Assembly: GCF_946479415.1 (NCBI RefSeq)
Contig: NZ_CAMLFY010000004.1
Span: 42,190-106,189, forward strand
Length of the DNA: 64,000 nucleotides
Direction of reading: 5' to 3'
Origin: an uncultured Shinella sp.
Lineage (GTDB): Bacteria > Pseudomonadota > Alphaproteobacteria > Rhizobiales > Rhizobiaceae
In this document: positions 34,296 through 42,938 of the stretch, piece by piece
Position numbering within the stretch: the first letter of the stretch is position 1
How the letters are laid out: every line of letters starts with the position of its first letter
The notes under the pieces: generated by a model
What the model saw: the letters and a program-made list of their open reading frames with translations, nothing else
What the model was told of the DNA's origin: nothing
Database searches by the model: none
Position numbers and translations under genes: made by a program

Positions 34296-34910
34296 TCACC
34301 CGTCGTGACGGGCGAGAAAGGCTTCTGCGTCAAGTTTGCGAAAGTCGTCCAAAGCCCCGCGCAGCCGGGCGTGATCCCAGTCCCACCAGGCGAGTTTTTC
34401 CATGCGTTCGGCGATGCTTTTCGGGAAGCGCTCGCGGATGACCTTCGCCGCGACCCCGCCGACGATCGTGTAGGGTTCGACGTCTTTTGTGACAACGGCG
34501 CCGGAGCCTATGACAGCGCCGTTACCGATCGTGACACCCGGCAGGATGGTCGATCCATGACCGATCCACACGTCATGGCCGATGGTGACACGATGCTCGC
34601 GACGCCACGAGAAGAATTCGGCCTCGGGCTCCGCATCCGGCCAATAATCGTTGGCGCGGTAGGTGAAGTGATGCAGCGTCGCGCGCCACATCGGGTGGTT
34701 CGTGGCGTTGATGCGCACGGATGCCGCGATATTGGCGAACTTGCCGATCGTCGCACACCAGACGGAGCCCCCGTTCATGATGTAGGAGTAATCGCCGATC
34801 TCGGCCTCGCTCACACGGCAGTTCTCGTCGATTTCCGCATAGCGGCCGAGAACGGTATCAGAGACCACGGCCGTCGGGTGGATCAGCGGCGTTTCGGACA
34901 GCTTGGTCAT
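34296..34910 (-). CDS. Phosphonate-operon hexapeptide-repeat acetyltransferase
   Basis: 204 residues, left-handed beta-helix acyltransferase. Hexapeptide turns run through AVVSDTVLGRYAEIDENCRVSEAEIGDYSYI and again VTIGHDVWIGHGSTILPGVTIGNGAVIGSGAVVTKDV, with the acyl-CoA/catalytic region RINATNHPMWRATLHHF between. The family recurs in C-P lyase operons. By analogy with aminoalkylphosphonate acetyltransferase PhnO it could acetylate aminophosphonates, but that is inference. Its start overlaps the phnL stop by ATGA. Confidence 0.88.
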   Translation of the reverse strand: MTKLSETPLIHPTAVVSDTVLGRYAEIDENCRVSEAEIGDYSYIMNGGSVWCATIGKFANIAASVRINATNHPMWRATLHHFTYRANDYWPDAEPEAEFFSWRREHRVTIGHDVWIGHGSTILPGVTIGNGAVIGSGAVVTKDVEPYTIVGGVAAKVIRERFPKSIAERMEKLAWWDWDHARLRGALDDFRKLDAEAFLARHDG

Positions 34911-35620
34911 GCGGCGGACTTTCGCGGCGAGAAGGCGGAGACATCGACGATGCGGTCGGCGACCCTTTCGCGCACGTCCTCGTCGTGGAAGATGCCGAGC
35001 AGCGCGACGCCGGCCGCCTTCTTCTCCTCGATCATGCCGACAACGACCGCCCGGTTCTTCGCATCGAGCGAGGCCGTCGGCTCATCGAGCAGCAGGATGC
35101 GGTGATCGGTGATGAAGCCGCGGGCGATGTTGACGCGCTGCTGTTCGCCGCCGGAGAAGGTGGCGGGCGGAAGCTGCCAGAGTTCGCGCGGCAGGTTGAG
35201 ACGCGCCAGCATCGCTTCCGCCGTCTCACGCGCCTCGGCCGCGTCGACGCCGCGGGCGGTGAGCGGTTCGGCCACGACATCGACGGCCGCGACGCGCGGC
35301 ACGGTGCGCAGGAACTGGCTGACATAACCGAGTGTCGCCCGGCGCACCGACAGGATGGTGCGCGGATCGGCGACCGCGAGATCGAGCAGGCGACCGCCGT
35401 GCTCGATCAGGATCTGGCCGCTGTCGACGGCATAGTTGCCATAGACCATCTTGAGCAGCGAACTCTTGCCGATGCCGGACGGGCCGCCCAGCACGACGCA
35501 TTCGCCTGCCTTCACCGAGAAGCTCACATTGGACATGACGGGCAGGCGGATGCCGTCGCGAAGGTGCATCGTAAAGCTCTTCGCAACTTCGGAAACAACG
35601 AGCGGAGTAGCCATGGTCAC
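34907..35620 (-). CDS. phnL: C-P lyase complex ATP-binding protein PhnL
   Basis: 237 residues, ABC-type ATPase that associates with the C-P lyase core rather than with a permease. Walker A GGPSGIGKSS near 41-50, signature FSGGEQQRVNIARG near 160-173, Walker B ILLLDEPTASLDA near 180-192. It is required with PhnG, H, I for forming the ribose-phosphonate intermediate. ATGA overlaps on both sides. Confidence 0.95.
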   Translation of the reverse strand: MTMATPLVVSEVAKSFTMHLRDGIRLPVMSNVSFSVKAGECVVLGGPSGIGKSSLLKMVYGNYAVDSGQILIEHGGRLLDLAVADPRTILSVRRATLGYVSQFLRTVPRVAAVDVVAEPLTARGVDAAEARETAEAMLARLNLPRELWQLPPATFSGGEQQRVNIARGFITDHRILLLDEPTASLDAKNRAVVVGMIEEKKAAGVALLGIFHDEDVRERVADRIVDVSAFSPRKSAA

Positions 35621-36393
35621 ACCTGAAGGATCGAGGAAACGAGGAGTTGGGTATAGGCTTCGCGCGGATCGTCGAGCACGCGGTCCGTCAGGCCCTGTTC
35701 GATGACGAGGCCATCCTTCATCACCATCATGCGGTGCGACAGGAGGCGCGCGACGGCGAGGTCGTGCGTGACGATGATCGCCGACAGGCCGAGGTCCTGG
35801 ACGAGGCCGCGCAAGAGATCGAGCAGGCGCGCCTGCACCGACACGTCAAGGCCGCCGGTCGGCTCGTCCATGAAGACGAGCCGCGGGTGGGTGACGAGGT
35901 TGCGGGCGATCTGCAGGCGCTGGCGCATGCCGCCGGAAAAGGCGCGCGGCTGGTCGTCGATACGATCGGTGCTGATCTCGACCCGCCGCAGCCAGTCGCC
36001 GGCCGTCTCGCGGATCTGGCCATAGTGCCGGTCGCCGACGGCCATCAACCGCTCGCCGACATTGGCACCGGCGGAGACCGCCATGCGCAAACCATCCGCC
36101 GGATTCTGGTGCACGAAACCCCAGTCGGTGCGCATGAGGAAGCGGCGCTCCGCCTCGCTCATGCGGGAGAGTTCGCGCATTTCGCCATCACGCATACGGT
36201 ACTCGACGGCACCGGAGGTCGGCATCAGGCGGGTGGCGAGGCAGTTGAGCAGCGTCGTCTTGCCGGAGCCGGATTCGCCGACGATGGCCAGCACTTCGCC
36301 CGGCCAGAGATCGAAGGAGACATTCTGACAGCCGATGCGCGCGCCGTAGAATTTCGAGATGTCGCGGACTTTGAGAAGCGGCGTGTCGGTCAT
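35617..36393 (-). CDS. phnK: C-P lyase complex ATP-binding protein PhnK
   Basis: 258 residues, ABC-type ATPase resembling dipeptide-transporter ATPases but bound to the PhnGHIJ core. Walker A GESGSGKTT near 36-44, signature FSGGMRQRLQIARN near 148-161, Walker B LVFMDEPTGGLDV near 167-179. It overlaps phnJ and phnL by ATGA at each end. Confidence 0.95.
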   Translation of the reverse strand: MTDTPLLKVRDISKFYGARIGCQNVSFDLWPGEVLAIVGESGSGKTTLLNCLATRLMPTSGAVEYRMRDGEMRELSRMSEAERRFLMRTDWGFVHQNPADGLRMAVSAGANVGERLMAVGDRHYGQIRETAGDWLRRVEISTDRIDDQPRAFSGGMRQRLQIARNLVTHPRLVFMDEPTGGLDVSVQARLLDLLRGLVQDLGLSAIIVTHDLAVARLLSHRMMVMKDGLVIEQGLTDRVLDDPREAYTQLLVSSILQV

Positions 36394-37289
36394 TCGGCAG
36401 CCTCCTTGTTATAGGCGAGATGACCCCGGTGGCCGTGGGCGAAGCGGTCTTCGCAATGGTCGGTGTCGGAGCAGACGAACATCCGCCCGCCCTTGTCGTC
36501 GAGCACCACCTCGTCGAGATAGACATTCTCAGCGCCGCAGAGCGCGCAGGGCTTGTCGAAGCTCTGGATCTCGAAGGGATGGTCCTCGAAATCCAGGCTG
36601 ACGACTTCCGTGTAGGGCGGCACCGCATAGATGCGCTTCTCGCGGCCGGCGCCGAAGAGCTGGAGCGCCTCCGACATGTGCATCTTCGGATTGTCGAATT
36701 TCGGCGTCGGCGACGGGTCCATCACATAGCGCCCCTCGACCTTCACCGGATAGGCATAGGTCGTGGCGATATGGCCATTGCGGGCGATGTCTTCGTAGAG
36801 CTTGACATGCATGAGGCCGTATTCTTCCAGCGCATGCATCTTGCGCGTCTCGGTCTCGCGCGGTTCGAGGAAGCGCAGCGGCTCGGGGATCGGCACCTGA
36901 TAGACCATCGTCTGGCCGGCCGTCAGCTTCTCCTCAGGAATGCGGTGACGCGTCTGGATGATCGTCGCTTCGCGCGTCCTGGTCGTCACCGCCACATTGG
37001 CGACCTTCTGGAAGAAGGCGCGGATGGAAACGGCATTGGTCGTATCATCCGCCCCCTGGTCGATGACCTTCAGAACGTCCTCAGGGCCGAGGATCGCCGC
37101 CGTCACCTGCACACCGCCGGTGCCCCAACCATAGGGCATCGGCATTTCGCGGGAGGCGAAGGGCACCTGATAGCCGGGGATCGCGATCGCTTTCAGGATC
37201 GCACGGCGGATCATGCGTTTGGTCTGTTCGTCGAGATAGGCGAAATTATAGGTCGCCAAGTCTGCCTTGCTCATATCTGGCGTGCTCAT
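36390..37289 (-). CDS. phnJ: Alpha-D-ribose 1-methylphosphonate 5-phosphate C-P lyase PhnJ
   Basis: 299 residues. The catalytic radical-SAM subunit that breaks the C-P bond. The unusual iron-sulfur motif is intact: Cys248-x2-Cys251-x21-Cys273, with a fourth Cys279 in CSDTDHC. The glycine-rich AIPGYQVPFASREMP and GWGTGGVQ segments near 36-62 are also present. Length matches the family. It overlaps phnI by ATGA. Confidence 0.97.
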   Translation of the reverse strand: MSTPDMSKADLATYNFAYLDEQTKRMIRRAILKAIAIPGYQVPFASREMPMPYGWGTGGVQVTAAILGPEDVLKVIDQGADDTTNAVSIRAFFQKVANVAVTTRTREATIIQTRHRIPEEKLTAGQTMVYQVPIPEPLRFLEPRETETRKMHALEEYGLMHVKLYEDIARNGHIATTYAYPVKVEGRYVMDPSPTPKFDNPKMHMSEALQLFGAGREKRIYAVPPYTEVVSLDFEDHPFEIQSFDKPCALCGAENVYLDEVVLDDKGGRMFVCSDTDHCEDRFAHGHRGHLAYNKEAAE

Positions 37290-38392
37290 TCTGCGGCCTC
37301 CGGAAGATCGGTGTCGATGTTTTGCGCGGCCTCGTATTCGCGCCGCATGCGGCGCACGAGGTCGAGTTCGGCCTGAAAATCCACGTAATGCGGAAGTTTC
37401 AGGTGCTCGACGAAACCGGTCGCCTGCACATTGTCGGAATGGGAGATGACGAATTCCTCGTCCTGCGCCGGTGCGACGATGTCCTCACCGAATTCCTCCG
37501 CCCGCAGCGCCCGGTCGACCAGCGACATGGCCATGGCCTTGCGTTCGCTCTGGCCAAAAATCAGGCCATAGCCGCGGGTGAACTGCGGCGGGTTCTTCGC
37601 CGAGCCCTTGAACTGGGCGATCATCTGGCATTCGGTGATCTGGATGCGGCCGAGCGAGACAGCAAAGCCGAGTTCCGGCATGTCGAGTTCCACCTCGACT
37701 TCGCCGATACGGATTTCGCCGACGAAGGGATGGGTGCGGGCATAACCGCGCTGGGTGGAATAGCCGAGCGCCAGCAGGAAGCCCTCGTCACCGCGGGCGA
37801 GCGCCTGCAGGCGCAGGTCGCGGGCCATGGGGAACTCCAGCGGCTCGCGGGTGATATCGCCGGCAACGTGGCCGTCCGGCATAGCGCCGTCATCCTCGAC
37901 CAGGCCTTCGCCGGCCAGAATGTCGGAAACGCGCGTGACCGGCTCGCCGGCCTCGTTGCGCTCCAGGGGCGCATCGATCGCTTCGTCCGTCAGAAGCGAC
38001 GGATCGAGCAGGCGGTGCGTATAGTCGAAGGTCGGGCCGAGAAGCTGGCCGCCCGGCAGGTCCTTGTAGGTCGCGGAGATGCGACGTTCGATGAGCATGT
38101 CACTCGTCTCGACCGGCCTGGAATAACCGAAGCGCGGCAGCGTCGTGCGGTAGGCGCGCAGAATGAAGATCGCCTCGATCATGTCGCCGCGCGCTTGCCG
38201 GACGGCGAGCGCGGCAAGCGAGCGGTCGTAAAGCGAGGCTTCCGCTATCACACGATCGACGGCAAGCCCGAGCTGGGCGACGATCTGTTCGATGCCGATG
38301 GCCGGCAGTGAACGGTCGCCGCGGCGGCGGTCGGCCAGAAGGCGGTGGGCGTTGGAGATGGCGGCTTCGCCACCCTTGACGGCAACGTACAT
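37286..38392 (-). CDS. phnI: C-P lyase complex subunit PhnI
   Basis: 368 residues from the ATG at 38392 with GGAGG eight bases upstream; the long open frame beyond it is antisense noise. PhnI is the nucleosidase/phosphonate-transferase subunit acting on MgATP with PhnGHL. Conserved MYVAVKGGEAAI at the start, YSRPVETSDMLIERRISATYKDLPGGQ near 130-155, and HPFVGEIRIGEVEVE are visible. Two bases separate it from phnH. Confidence 0.96.
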   Translation of the reverse strand: MYVAVKGGEAAISNAHRLLADRRRGDRSLPAIGIEQIVAQLGLAVDRVIAEASLYDRSLAALAVRQARGDMIEAIFILRAYRTTLPRFGYSRPVETSDMLIERRISATYKDLPGGQLLGPTFDYTHRLLDPSLLTDEAIDAPLERNEAGEPVTRVSDILAGEGLVEDDGAMPDGHVAGDITREPLEFPMARDLRLQALARGDEGFLLALGYSTQRGYARTHPFVGEIRIGEVEVELDMPELGFAVSLGRIQITECQMIAQFKGSAKNPPQFTRGYGLIFGQSERKAMAMSLVDRALRAEEFGEDIVAPAQDEEFVISHSDNVQATGFVEHLKLPHYVDFQAELDLVRRMRREYEAAQNIDTDLPEAAE

Positions 38393-38394
38393 GG

Positions 38395-39003
38395 TTACGC
38401 CTCCTTCACGCTGATGACGGTGGTACGCGGCAGGCAGATGATCCTGTCGCCGGCAATGAGGATCAGATCGACGCCGCGCGGAAACTTCTGGCGGTTCTCC
38501 GCCCAGAACTGCGGGAACATGTCGGGCAGGCCAACGGGTGCGATCTCCTCCTGCGTGCGGATGCCCGGCCCCTTCAGGACGAGCGGCCGGCCGCCGTCGA
38601 AGGCTTCGATCTCGGCGACCAGCGTCGTGGACCGGTCCGGATATTCCTGCGTGCCCTGCGCGAAGAGGCAGAAATTCGGCAGCATCGCGCCCTTTTCGAT
38701 GAAGGCGAAGCGGGCGTTCTGGCGTTCCTCCGCCAGCACCGCGCCGGCATTGAAGGCGAGCCAGCCGGGCAAGGCGGAGGCGGCAAGCGCCGGCGTCAGC
38801 CAGACGGTGGTGTCGTGGTCGCAGAGCGTCAGCGCGATGGCACCGGCAGCCGGCGTCAACGGCTTGGGCGGCGTGACGGTCGCGGCGACAGCGCCGATCG
38901 TGCCCGGACGGGCCATGCAGTCCATCAGCGTGCGGAAGACGGCCTGGGCCTGAAAGACCGGCTCCTGAAAACCGCCGGCAAAGGCGAGCGTATCCAATGA
39001 CAT
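38395..39003 (-). CDS. phnH: C-P lyase complex subunit PhnH
   Basis: 202 residues. Core C-P lyase subunit with the family pattern FRTLMDCMARPGTIG near 24-38, LCDHDTTVWL near 62-71 and GPGIRTQEEIAPVGLPDMF. Its ATG shares one base with the phnG stop (TGATG), so the two are coupled. Confidence 0.95.
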   Translation of the reverse strand: MSLDTLAFAGGFQEPVFQAQAVFRTLMDCMARPGTIGAVAATVTPPKPLTPAAGAIALTLCDHDTTVWLTPALAASALPGWLAFNAGAVLAEERQNARFAFIEKGAMLPNFCLFAQGTQEYPDRSTTLVAEIEAFDGGRPLVLKGPGIRTQEEIAPVGLPDMFPQFWAENRQKFPRGVDLILIAGDRIICLPRTTVISVKEA

Positions 39004-39482
39004 CAGTCCTCTCCGCGAACCATGGTGAAGAAATCGACGCGGGTGGCCGCGGTCTGGCGAACCTTCTCGGCATCCTCGTCGGCAATGCGCGCCGCGATGG
39101 CATCGAGCAGCGCGTCCACCTCGGCCCTGTGTGCCGGCTGCTGGAAGAGCGCATCGAAGATCGCCGAAAGCCGCGCCTTGGCACCGTCCGTGCCGAGCGC
39201 CTGCCCGTGGCCGACCGTGCCATCCGCAAGACGGATGCTGGCGCGGCTCACCGTCGCCTCGCCGAGATTGAACGGCGCGCCACCGCCGCCGATCCGGCCG
39301 CGTACCATGACGAGACCTGTCTCCGGACCGCGCACCGGCTGCACGACCGGCTTGTCCGCCAGCGCATCGAATGCCGCCTGCAATTCCGCCCGGCTCGCCT
39401 TCGCAAGCAGGCCCATCGCCCTCTGCCGGTCCGCCACCGCACCCTTCGCGGTTGCTTCGGCTATTTTTTCAACTGATGCCAT
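39003..39482 (-). CDS. phnG: C-P lyase complex subunit PhnG
   Basis: 159 residues, first structural gene of the leftward C-P lyase unit. The PhnG pattern is visible: DRQRAMGLLAKAS near 18-30, RGPETGLVMVRGRIGGGGAPFNLGEATVSRASI and GHGQALGTDGAKA. It is divergent from phnF, with a candidate PhnF operator 16 bases upstream of its start. Confidence 0.95.
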   Translation of the reverse strand: MASVEKIAEATAKGAVADRQRAMGLLAKASRAELQAAFDALADKPVVQPVRGPETGLVMVRGRIGGGGAPFNLGEATVSRASIRLADGTVGHGQALGTDGAKARLSAIFDALFQQPAHRAEVDALLDAIAARIADEDAEKVRQTAATRVDFFTMVRGED

Positions 39483-39497
39483 TGTCTCATCTCCAAA

Positions 39498-39515
39498 TGT
39501 CTATTAATCTAGACA
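39498..39515. promoter_or_regulatory. Candidate PhnF operator
   Basis: Perfect inverted repeat TGTCTA-N6-TAGACA in the 78-base gap between phnG and phnF. HutC-type GntR regulators such as PhnF bind short inverted repeats of this kind. Its place just upstream of phnG suits repression of the C-P lyase genes. No experimental basis in this window. Confidence 0.5.
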
Positions 39516-39560
39516 ACCGAACATCTAAGTCTCGTCTTAAAGGGCGGGAATGACAAGGGT

Positions 39561-40328
39561 GTGACAGAAGGCAAAACCGAGGGCTTCGCGGGGGCGAAAA
39601 TGGTGGAACGGCAATCGGGCGTGGCCCTCTGGCGGCAGATCGCCGACCGCATGCGCCTTGCGATCAACAACGGCGATTTCGACGAAACCGGCATGATGCC
39701 GCCGGAAATGGCGCTGGCCGCCCGTTTCGGCGTGAACCGCCACACGGTGCGCAGCGCCATGGCGGCGCTTGCGGAAGAAGGCATCGTGCGCCCTATCCAG
39801 GGCATCGGCACCCGCATCGAGCGGCGCGACCGGCTGCGTTTTCCGATTTCGAAGCGCACGCGCTTTTCGCAGGGCCTCGGCAATCAGGCACGCGATATCG
39901 AAGGGAAGATGCTGGAGGCGGCAACCGAGGTTGCGCCGTCGATCGTCGCGGAAGCCCTCGGTCTCCCCATAGGCACGCTCTGTGTGCGAATGGAAACCGT
40001 CAACAGCGCCGACAAGCGCCCGATCTCACGCGCAACGCATTATTTCCCGGCGGACCGTTTCGGCGAGATGGGAGCGATCTACGAGCGGACGCGCTCCGTC
40101 ACCGCGGCCTTCCAGGAGCTCGGCGTCGCCGACTATGTGCGCCGCTCGACGGAAATTTCGGCGATCCATGCCGAGGGCGACGATATCCGGCACCTGAAGC
40201 TTTCACCCGGCGCGATCATCCTCGTCGCGACGGCCGTCAACACCGACCTTGCAGGCACGCCGATTCAGTTTTCCCGCACCCGCTTTGCCGCTGACCGCGT
40301 GAAGCTTATGGTGGAGCCGGAAACCTAG
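39561..40328 (+). CDS. phnF: GntR/HutC-family regulator PhnF
   Basis: 255 residues if started at the GTG at 39561 (AAGGGT upstream); an ATG at 39600 is possible. Winged helix at about 20-88 (MMPPEMALAARFGVNRHTVRSAMAALAEEGIV), then a UTRA ligand domain with RFSQGLGNQ, LCVRMETVNSADKRPISRATHYFP and FSRTRFAADRVKL. PhnF regulators control phosphonate genes, usually as repressors. Its 3' end overlaps the opposite methyltransferase gene by 4 bases. Confidence 0.9.
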   Translation: MTEGKTEGFAGAKMVERQSGVALWRQIADRMRLAINNGDFDETGMMPPEMALAARFGVNRHTVRSAMAALAEEGIVRPIQGIGTRIERRDRLRFPISKRTRFSQGLGNQARDIEGKMLEAATEVAPSIVAEALGLPIGTLCVRMETVNSADKRPISRATHYFPADRFGEMGAIYERTRSVTAAFQELGVADYVRRSTEISAIHAEGDDIRHLKLSPGAIILVATAVNTDLAGTPIQFSRTRFAADRVKLMVEPET

Positions 40329-41107
40329 AAGGGTTTGCGGCAGCAGAGGATGAAACGACGGTAGAGCAGTGTGCGCAGCCTGTTGCGCAGGTCCGCCGTC
40401 CGGCGTTGTGCCCTGGCGATGGGCGCATGGGAGCCGATCGCTATATCGCGGAAACCGGCTGCCTCCAGCAAGGGCAACACGCGCTCGATCGTCAGCCCGT
40501 CGCCAAACGGCAAGCGCTGCGTGATGCTGGAATGCCGCTCGCTCATCGCACCGTCATAATGCGGGTCGGTTCCGATGAACCGGTCGAGCACGGCGATGGC
40601 ACGGCTTGCCAACCGGCCGAGCCGCGTCGGGGCGGCCCAGTCGCCGTCGAAGAACAGCAGCGTGCCGCCCGGCTTCAACATGCGGTGCCATTCCGCAAAG
40701 GCCTGATCGGGCGTCGTCAGCGTCCATACGAGATGACGGCAGACGATGGCATCGTAGCTTTCGTCCGGCTCCATCGGATTTTCCGCATCGGCGAGCAGGA
40801 AGCGAAGCCCCTTCGCGCCTGCATGTTTCCTGCGCGCCACGGAAAGCATCGCCTCGGAAAAATCGAGCGCGGTCACGTCATGACCGAGCGACAGCAGCAA
40901 CCGCGTCACCTCCCCCGTGCCGCAGGCCAGTTCCAGCACGCGGCGCGGCTCCGGTCCCAGATGCTCACGTATCGCCGCCGCCCAGGCGTCGAATTCCGGG
41001 CCTTCGGGAATGCGATGGCCGAAGGCGAGATCGAAGGTTTGCGAGCGACGGGACCAGTAGTCCCGTATGTCTTCCTTCAGGTGATCGTTGGAGAGTTTGC
41101 CGTGCAT
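40325..41107 (-). CDS. Class I SAM-dependent methyltransferase in the cobalamin-uptake operon
   Basis: 260 residues from the ATG at 41107, which shares one base with the ATPase stop (TGATG). Rossmann methyltransferase motifs: VLELACGTGEVTRLLL near 58-73 (SAM-binding motif I), VTALDFSEAML, ADAENPMEPDESYDAIVCRHLVWTL and WHRMLKPGGTLLFFDGDW. The target is unknown. Coupling to a riboswitch-controlled B12 importer suggests it modifies or handles a corrinoid or its binding partner, but this is inference. Confidence 0.85.
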   Translation of the reverse strand: MHGKLSNDHLKEDIRDYWSRRSQTFDLAFGHRIPEGPEFDAWAAAIREHLGPEPRRVLELACGTGEVTRLLLSLGHDVTALDFSEAMLSVARRKHAGAKGLRFLLADAENPMEPDESYDAIVCRHLVWTLTTPDQAFAEWHRMLKPGGTLLFFDGDWAAPTRLGRLASRAIAVLDRFIGTDPHYDGAMSERHSSITQRLPFGDGLTIERVLPLLEAAGFRDIAIGSHAPIARAQRRTADLRNRLRTLLYRRFILCCRKPF

Positions 41108-41913
41108 CACTTGCCCTCGCCGGCCACGAGTTTAAGCCGCGGCGGCCGCGGTTCCGGGCGGCGATAGCGGATGAAGCAGCCGCCGGCACTGTCGCGCTCC
41201 ACATCCACGGTGACGCCGAAGACCTCCAGCAGACGCTGCGGCTCCAGGACCTTGGCCGGCGTGCCCAGCGCCACGATGCGACCGCCCTGCATGACGGCGA
41301 TGCGGTCGCAGAACATGGCGGCGTGGTTGAGATCGTGCAGGGCGGCGACGACAGTCAGTTCCTGCTCGCGCACCAGCTGGAGCAGGCTGATCTGGTGGCC
41401 GATATCCAAATGGTTGGTCGGCTCGTCGAGCAGCAGGATCGGCGATTGCTGGGCAAGCGCCCGGGCGATATGCAGCCGCTGGCGCTCACCGCCTGACAGC
41501 GTGTGCCAGAACCGGCCGGCAAAATGCGCCATATCGACCTCCTCCAGCGCCCGGTCGACGATGGCGTCATCGGCCCGCGACCAGGGGGTGAGCGCGCCCA
41601 GATGCGGCGTGCGGCCGAGTTCGACGGCCTGGCGCGCGGTGATGCGCTCGGTCGTTTCCGCCTGCTGCTCGACAAAGGCGATGCGCCGGGCGATGGCCTG
41701 CCGGCCCTGATCCGACAGCGGCTTGCCATCGAGCATGACGGCACCGGCCTGCGGCTTGCGGATGCCTGACATCAGCGACATCAGGCTCGTCTTGCCGGAG
41801 CCGTTCGGGCCGATGATGCCGAGAAATTCGCCGGGGCGCACATCGAGCGAGACATCCGACAGGATGGTCGCGCCGCCGGCCGACCAGTGCAGGTTTTGGG
41901 CAGACAGCGTCAC
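41107..41913 (-). CDS. btuD: Cobalamin-type ABC transporter ATP-binding protein (BtuD/FecE-like)
   Basis: 268 residues from a GTG at 41913, with GAGGAGATC upstream and GTGA overlap with the permease stop. Walker A GPNGSGKTS near 34-42, signature LSGGERQRLHIARAL near 135-150, Walker B ILLLDEPTNHLD near 156-167. This sequence set is shared by siderophore and B12 importers; the upstream cobalamin riboswitch favours B12. It acts on the inner face of the membrane. Confidence 0.88.
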   Translation of the reverse strand: MTLSAQNLHWSAGGATILSDVSLDVRPGEFLGIIGPNGSGKTSLMSLMSGIRKPQAGAVMLDGKPLSDQGRQAIARRIAFVEQQAETTERITARQAVELGRTPHLGALTPWSRADDAIVDRALEEVDMAHFAGRFWHTLSGGERQRLHIARALAQQSPILLLDEPTNHLDIGHQISLLQLVREQELTVVAALHDLNHAAMFCDRIAVMQGGRIVALGTPAKVLEPQRLLEVFGVTVDVERDSAGGCFIRYRRPEPRPPRLKLVAGEGK

Positions 41914-42938
41914 AGGGCAGATCTCCTCTGGCTGAGGATGAGCGCGAAGGCCGGCGCGCCGAACAGCGCCGTAATGACGCCGATAGGCAGGACCTGGCCG
42001 GGAATGATGACGCGCGACAGCACGTCCGCCGAAATCATGAAGAGGGCGCCGATCAGCGCCGAGGCCGGCAGTAGCAGCCCGTGCCGCACGCCGACGACCA
42101 TGCGCGCGGCATGGGGAATGACGAGGCCGACAAAGCCGATCGAGCCGACGATAGAGACCATGGTCGCCGTCATCAGCGCGGAAATCGCAATCAGTACGAT
42201 ATAGACCCGGCGCACGGGAATGCCGAGCGAGGCGGCCGATTCCGTGCCGAAGGTGAAGGCATCGAGCGCGCGGGCATGCCACAGGCAGACGAGAAGGCCG
42301 AGGATCGCCACCGGAAGCGCCAGCCAGACATCCGGCCAGCGCACGCCGGAGAGATTGCCGAGCAGCCAGAACATGATGCCGCGCGCCTGCTCCGCGCTCG
42401 CCGCCTTGGTGACGATGAAGGAGGTGAGCGCATTGAAGAGCTGCGAACCTGCGATGCCGGCCAAAATGATCGCGCTCGTGCCGCGGCCTGCGCGCAAGGC
42501 GAGCGCGCTGACGAGGCCGAAGGCGACGAGCGCGCCGAGGAAGGCGCCGGCCGGCAGCGTCAGGGCACCGGCTCCGATGCCGAGGATCGCCACGCTGACG
42601 GCACCGGTCGAGGCACCGGCGGAAATGCCGAGGATGTAGGGATCCGCCAGCGCATTGCGCAGCAGCGATTGCAGGATGACGCCGCAAAGCGCCAGCGCCG
42701 AACCGCAGCAGGCCGCGATCACCGCCCGGCTCAGCCGGTAGTTCCAGATGATACCCTCGTCGATCGGCTCCAGCGGGTAGCCCGCATGCCAGAGGCGGTT
42801 GGCCACCGTCTTCGCCACCACATCGAGCGGAATGGCCGTCTCGCCGACCGCGGCCCCGACGCCGAGGGCGAACAACAGGAGGAGGAGCGCCGCGAAAGCG
42901 GCGCCCGTCCAAAGTAGAATGGGGCGATCGGAGATCAC
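41910..42938 (-). CDS. btuC: Cobalamin-type ABC transporter permease (BtuC/FecCD-like)
   Basis: 342 residues, about ten membrane helices as in BtuC. Conserved LSRAVIAACCGSALALCGVILQSLLRNALADPYILGISAGASTGA near 68-112 and GSIGFVGLVIPHAARMVVG near 265-283, both standard for the FecCD family. It overlaps the binding protein gene by 4 bases. Two copies would pair with BtuD. Confidence 0.9.
   Translation of the reverse strand: MISDRPILLWTGAAFAALLLLLFALGVGAAVGETAIPLDVVAKTVANRLWHAGYPLEPIDEGIIWNYRLSRAVIAACCGSALALCGVILQSLLRNALADPYILGISAGASTGAVSVAILGIGAGALTLPAGAFLGALVAFGLVSALALRAGRGTSAIILAGIAGSQLFNALTSFIVTKAASAEQARGIMFWLLGNLSGVRWPDVWLALPVAILGLLVCLWHARALDAFTFGTESAASLGIPVRRVYIVLIAISALMTATMVSIVGSIGFVGLVIPHAARMVVGVRHGLLLPASALIGALFMISADVLSRVIIPGQVLPIGVITALFGAPAFALILSQRRSAL

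Noticed and set aside
37286..39229. 647-codon reading of phnI with a long N-terminal extension
   Set aside because: The first 279 codons run through phnH and phnG in the wrong frame; phnI starts at 38392 with a good ribosome site.
39483..39560. PhoB box upstream of phnG
   Set aside because: Only a single TTGTCAT-like half-site is present, with no second unit at the 11-base period.
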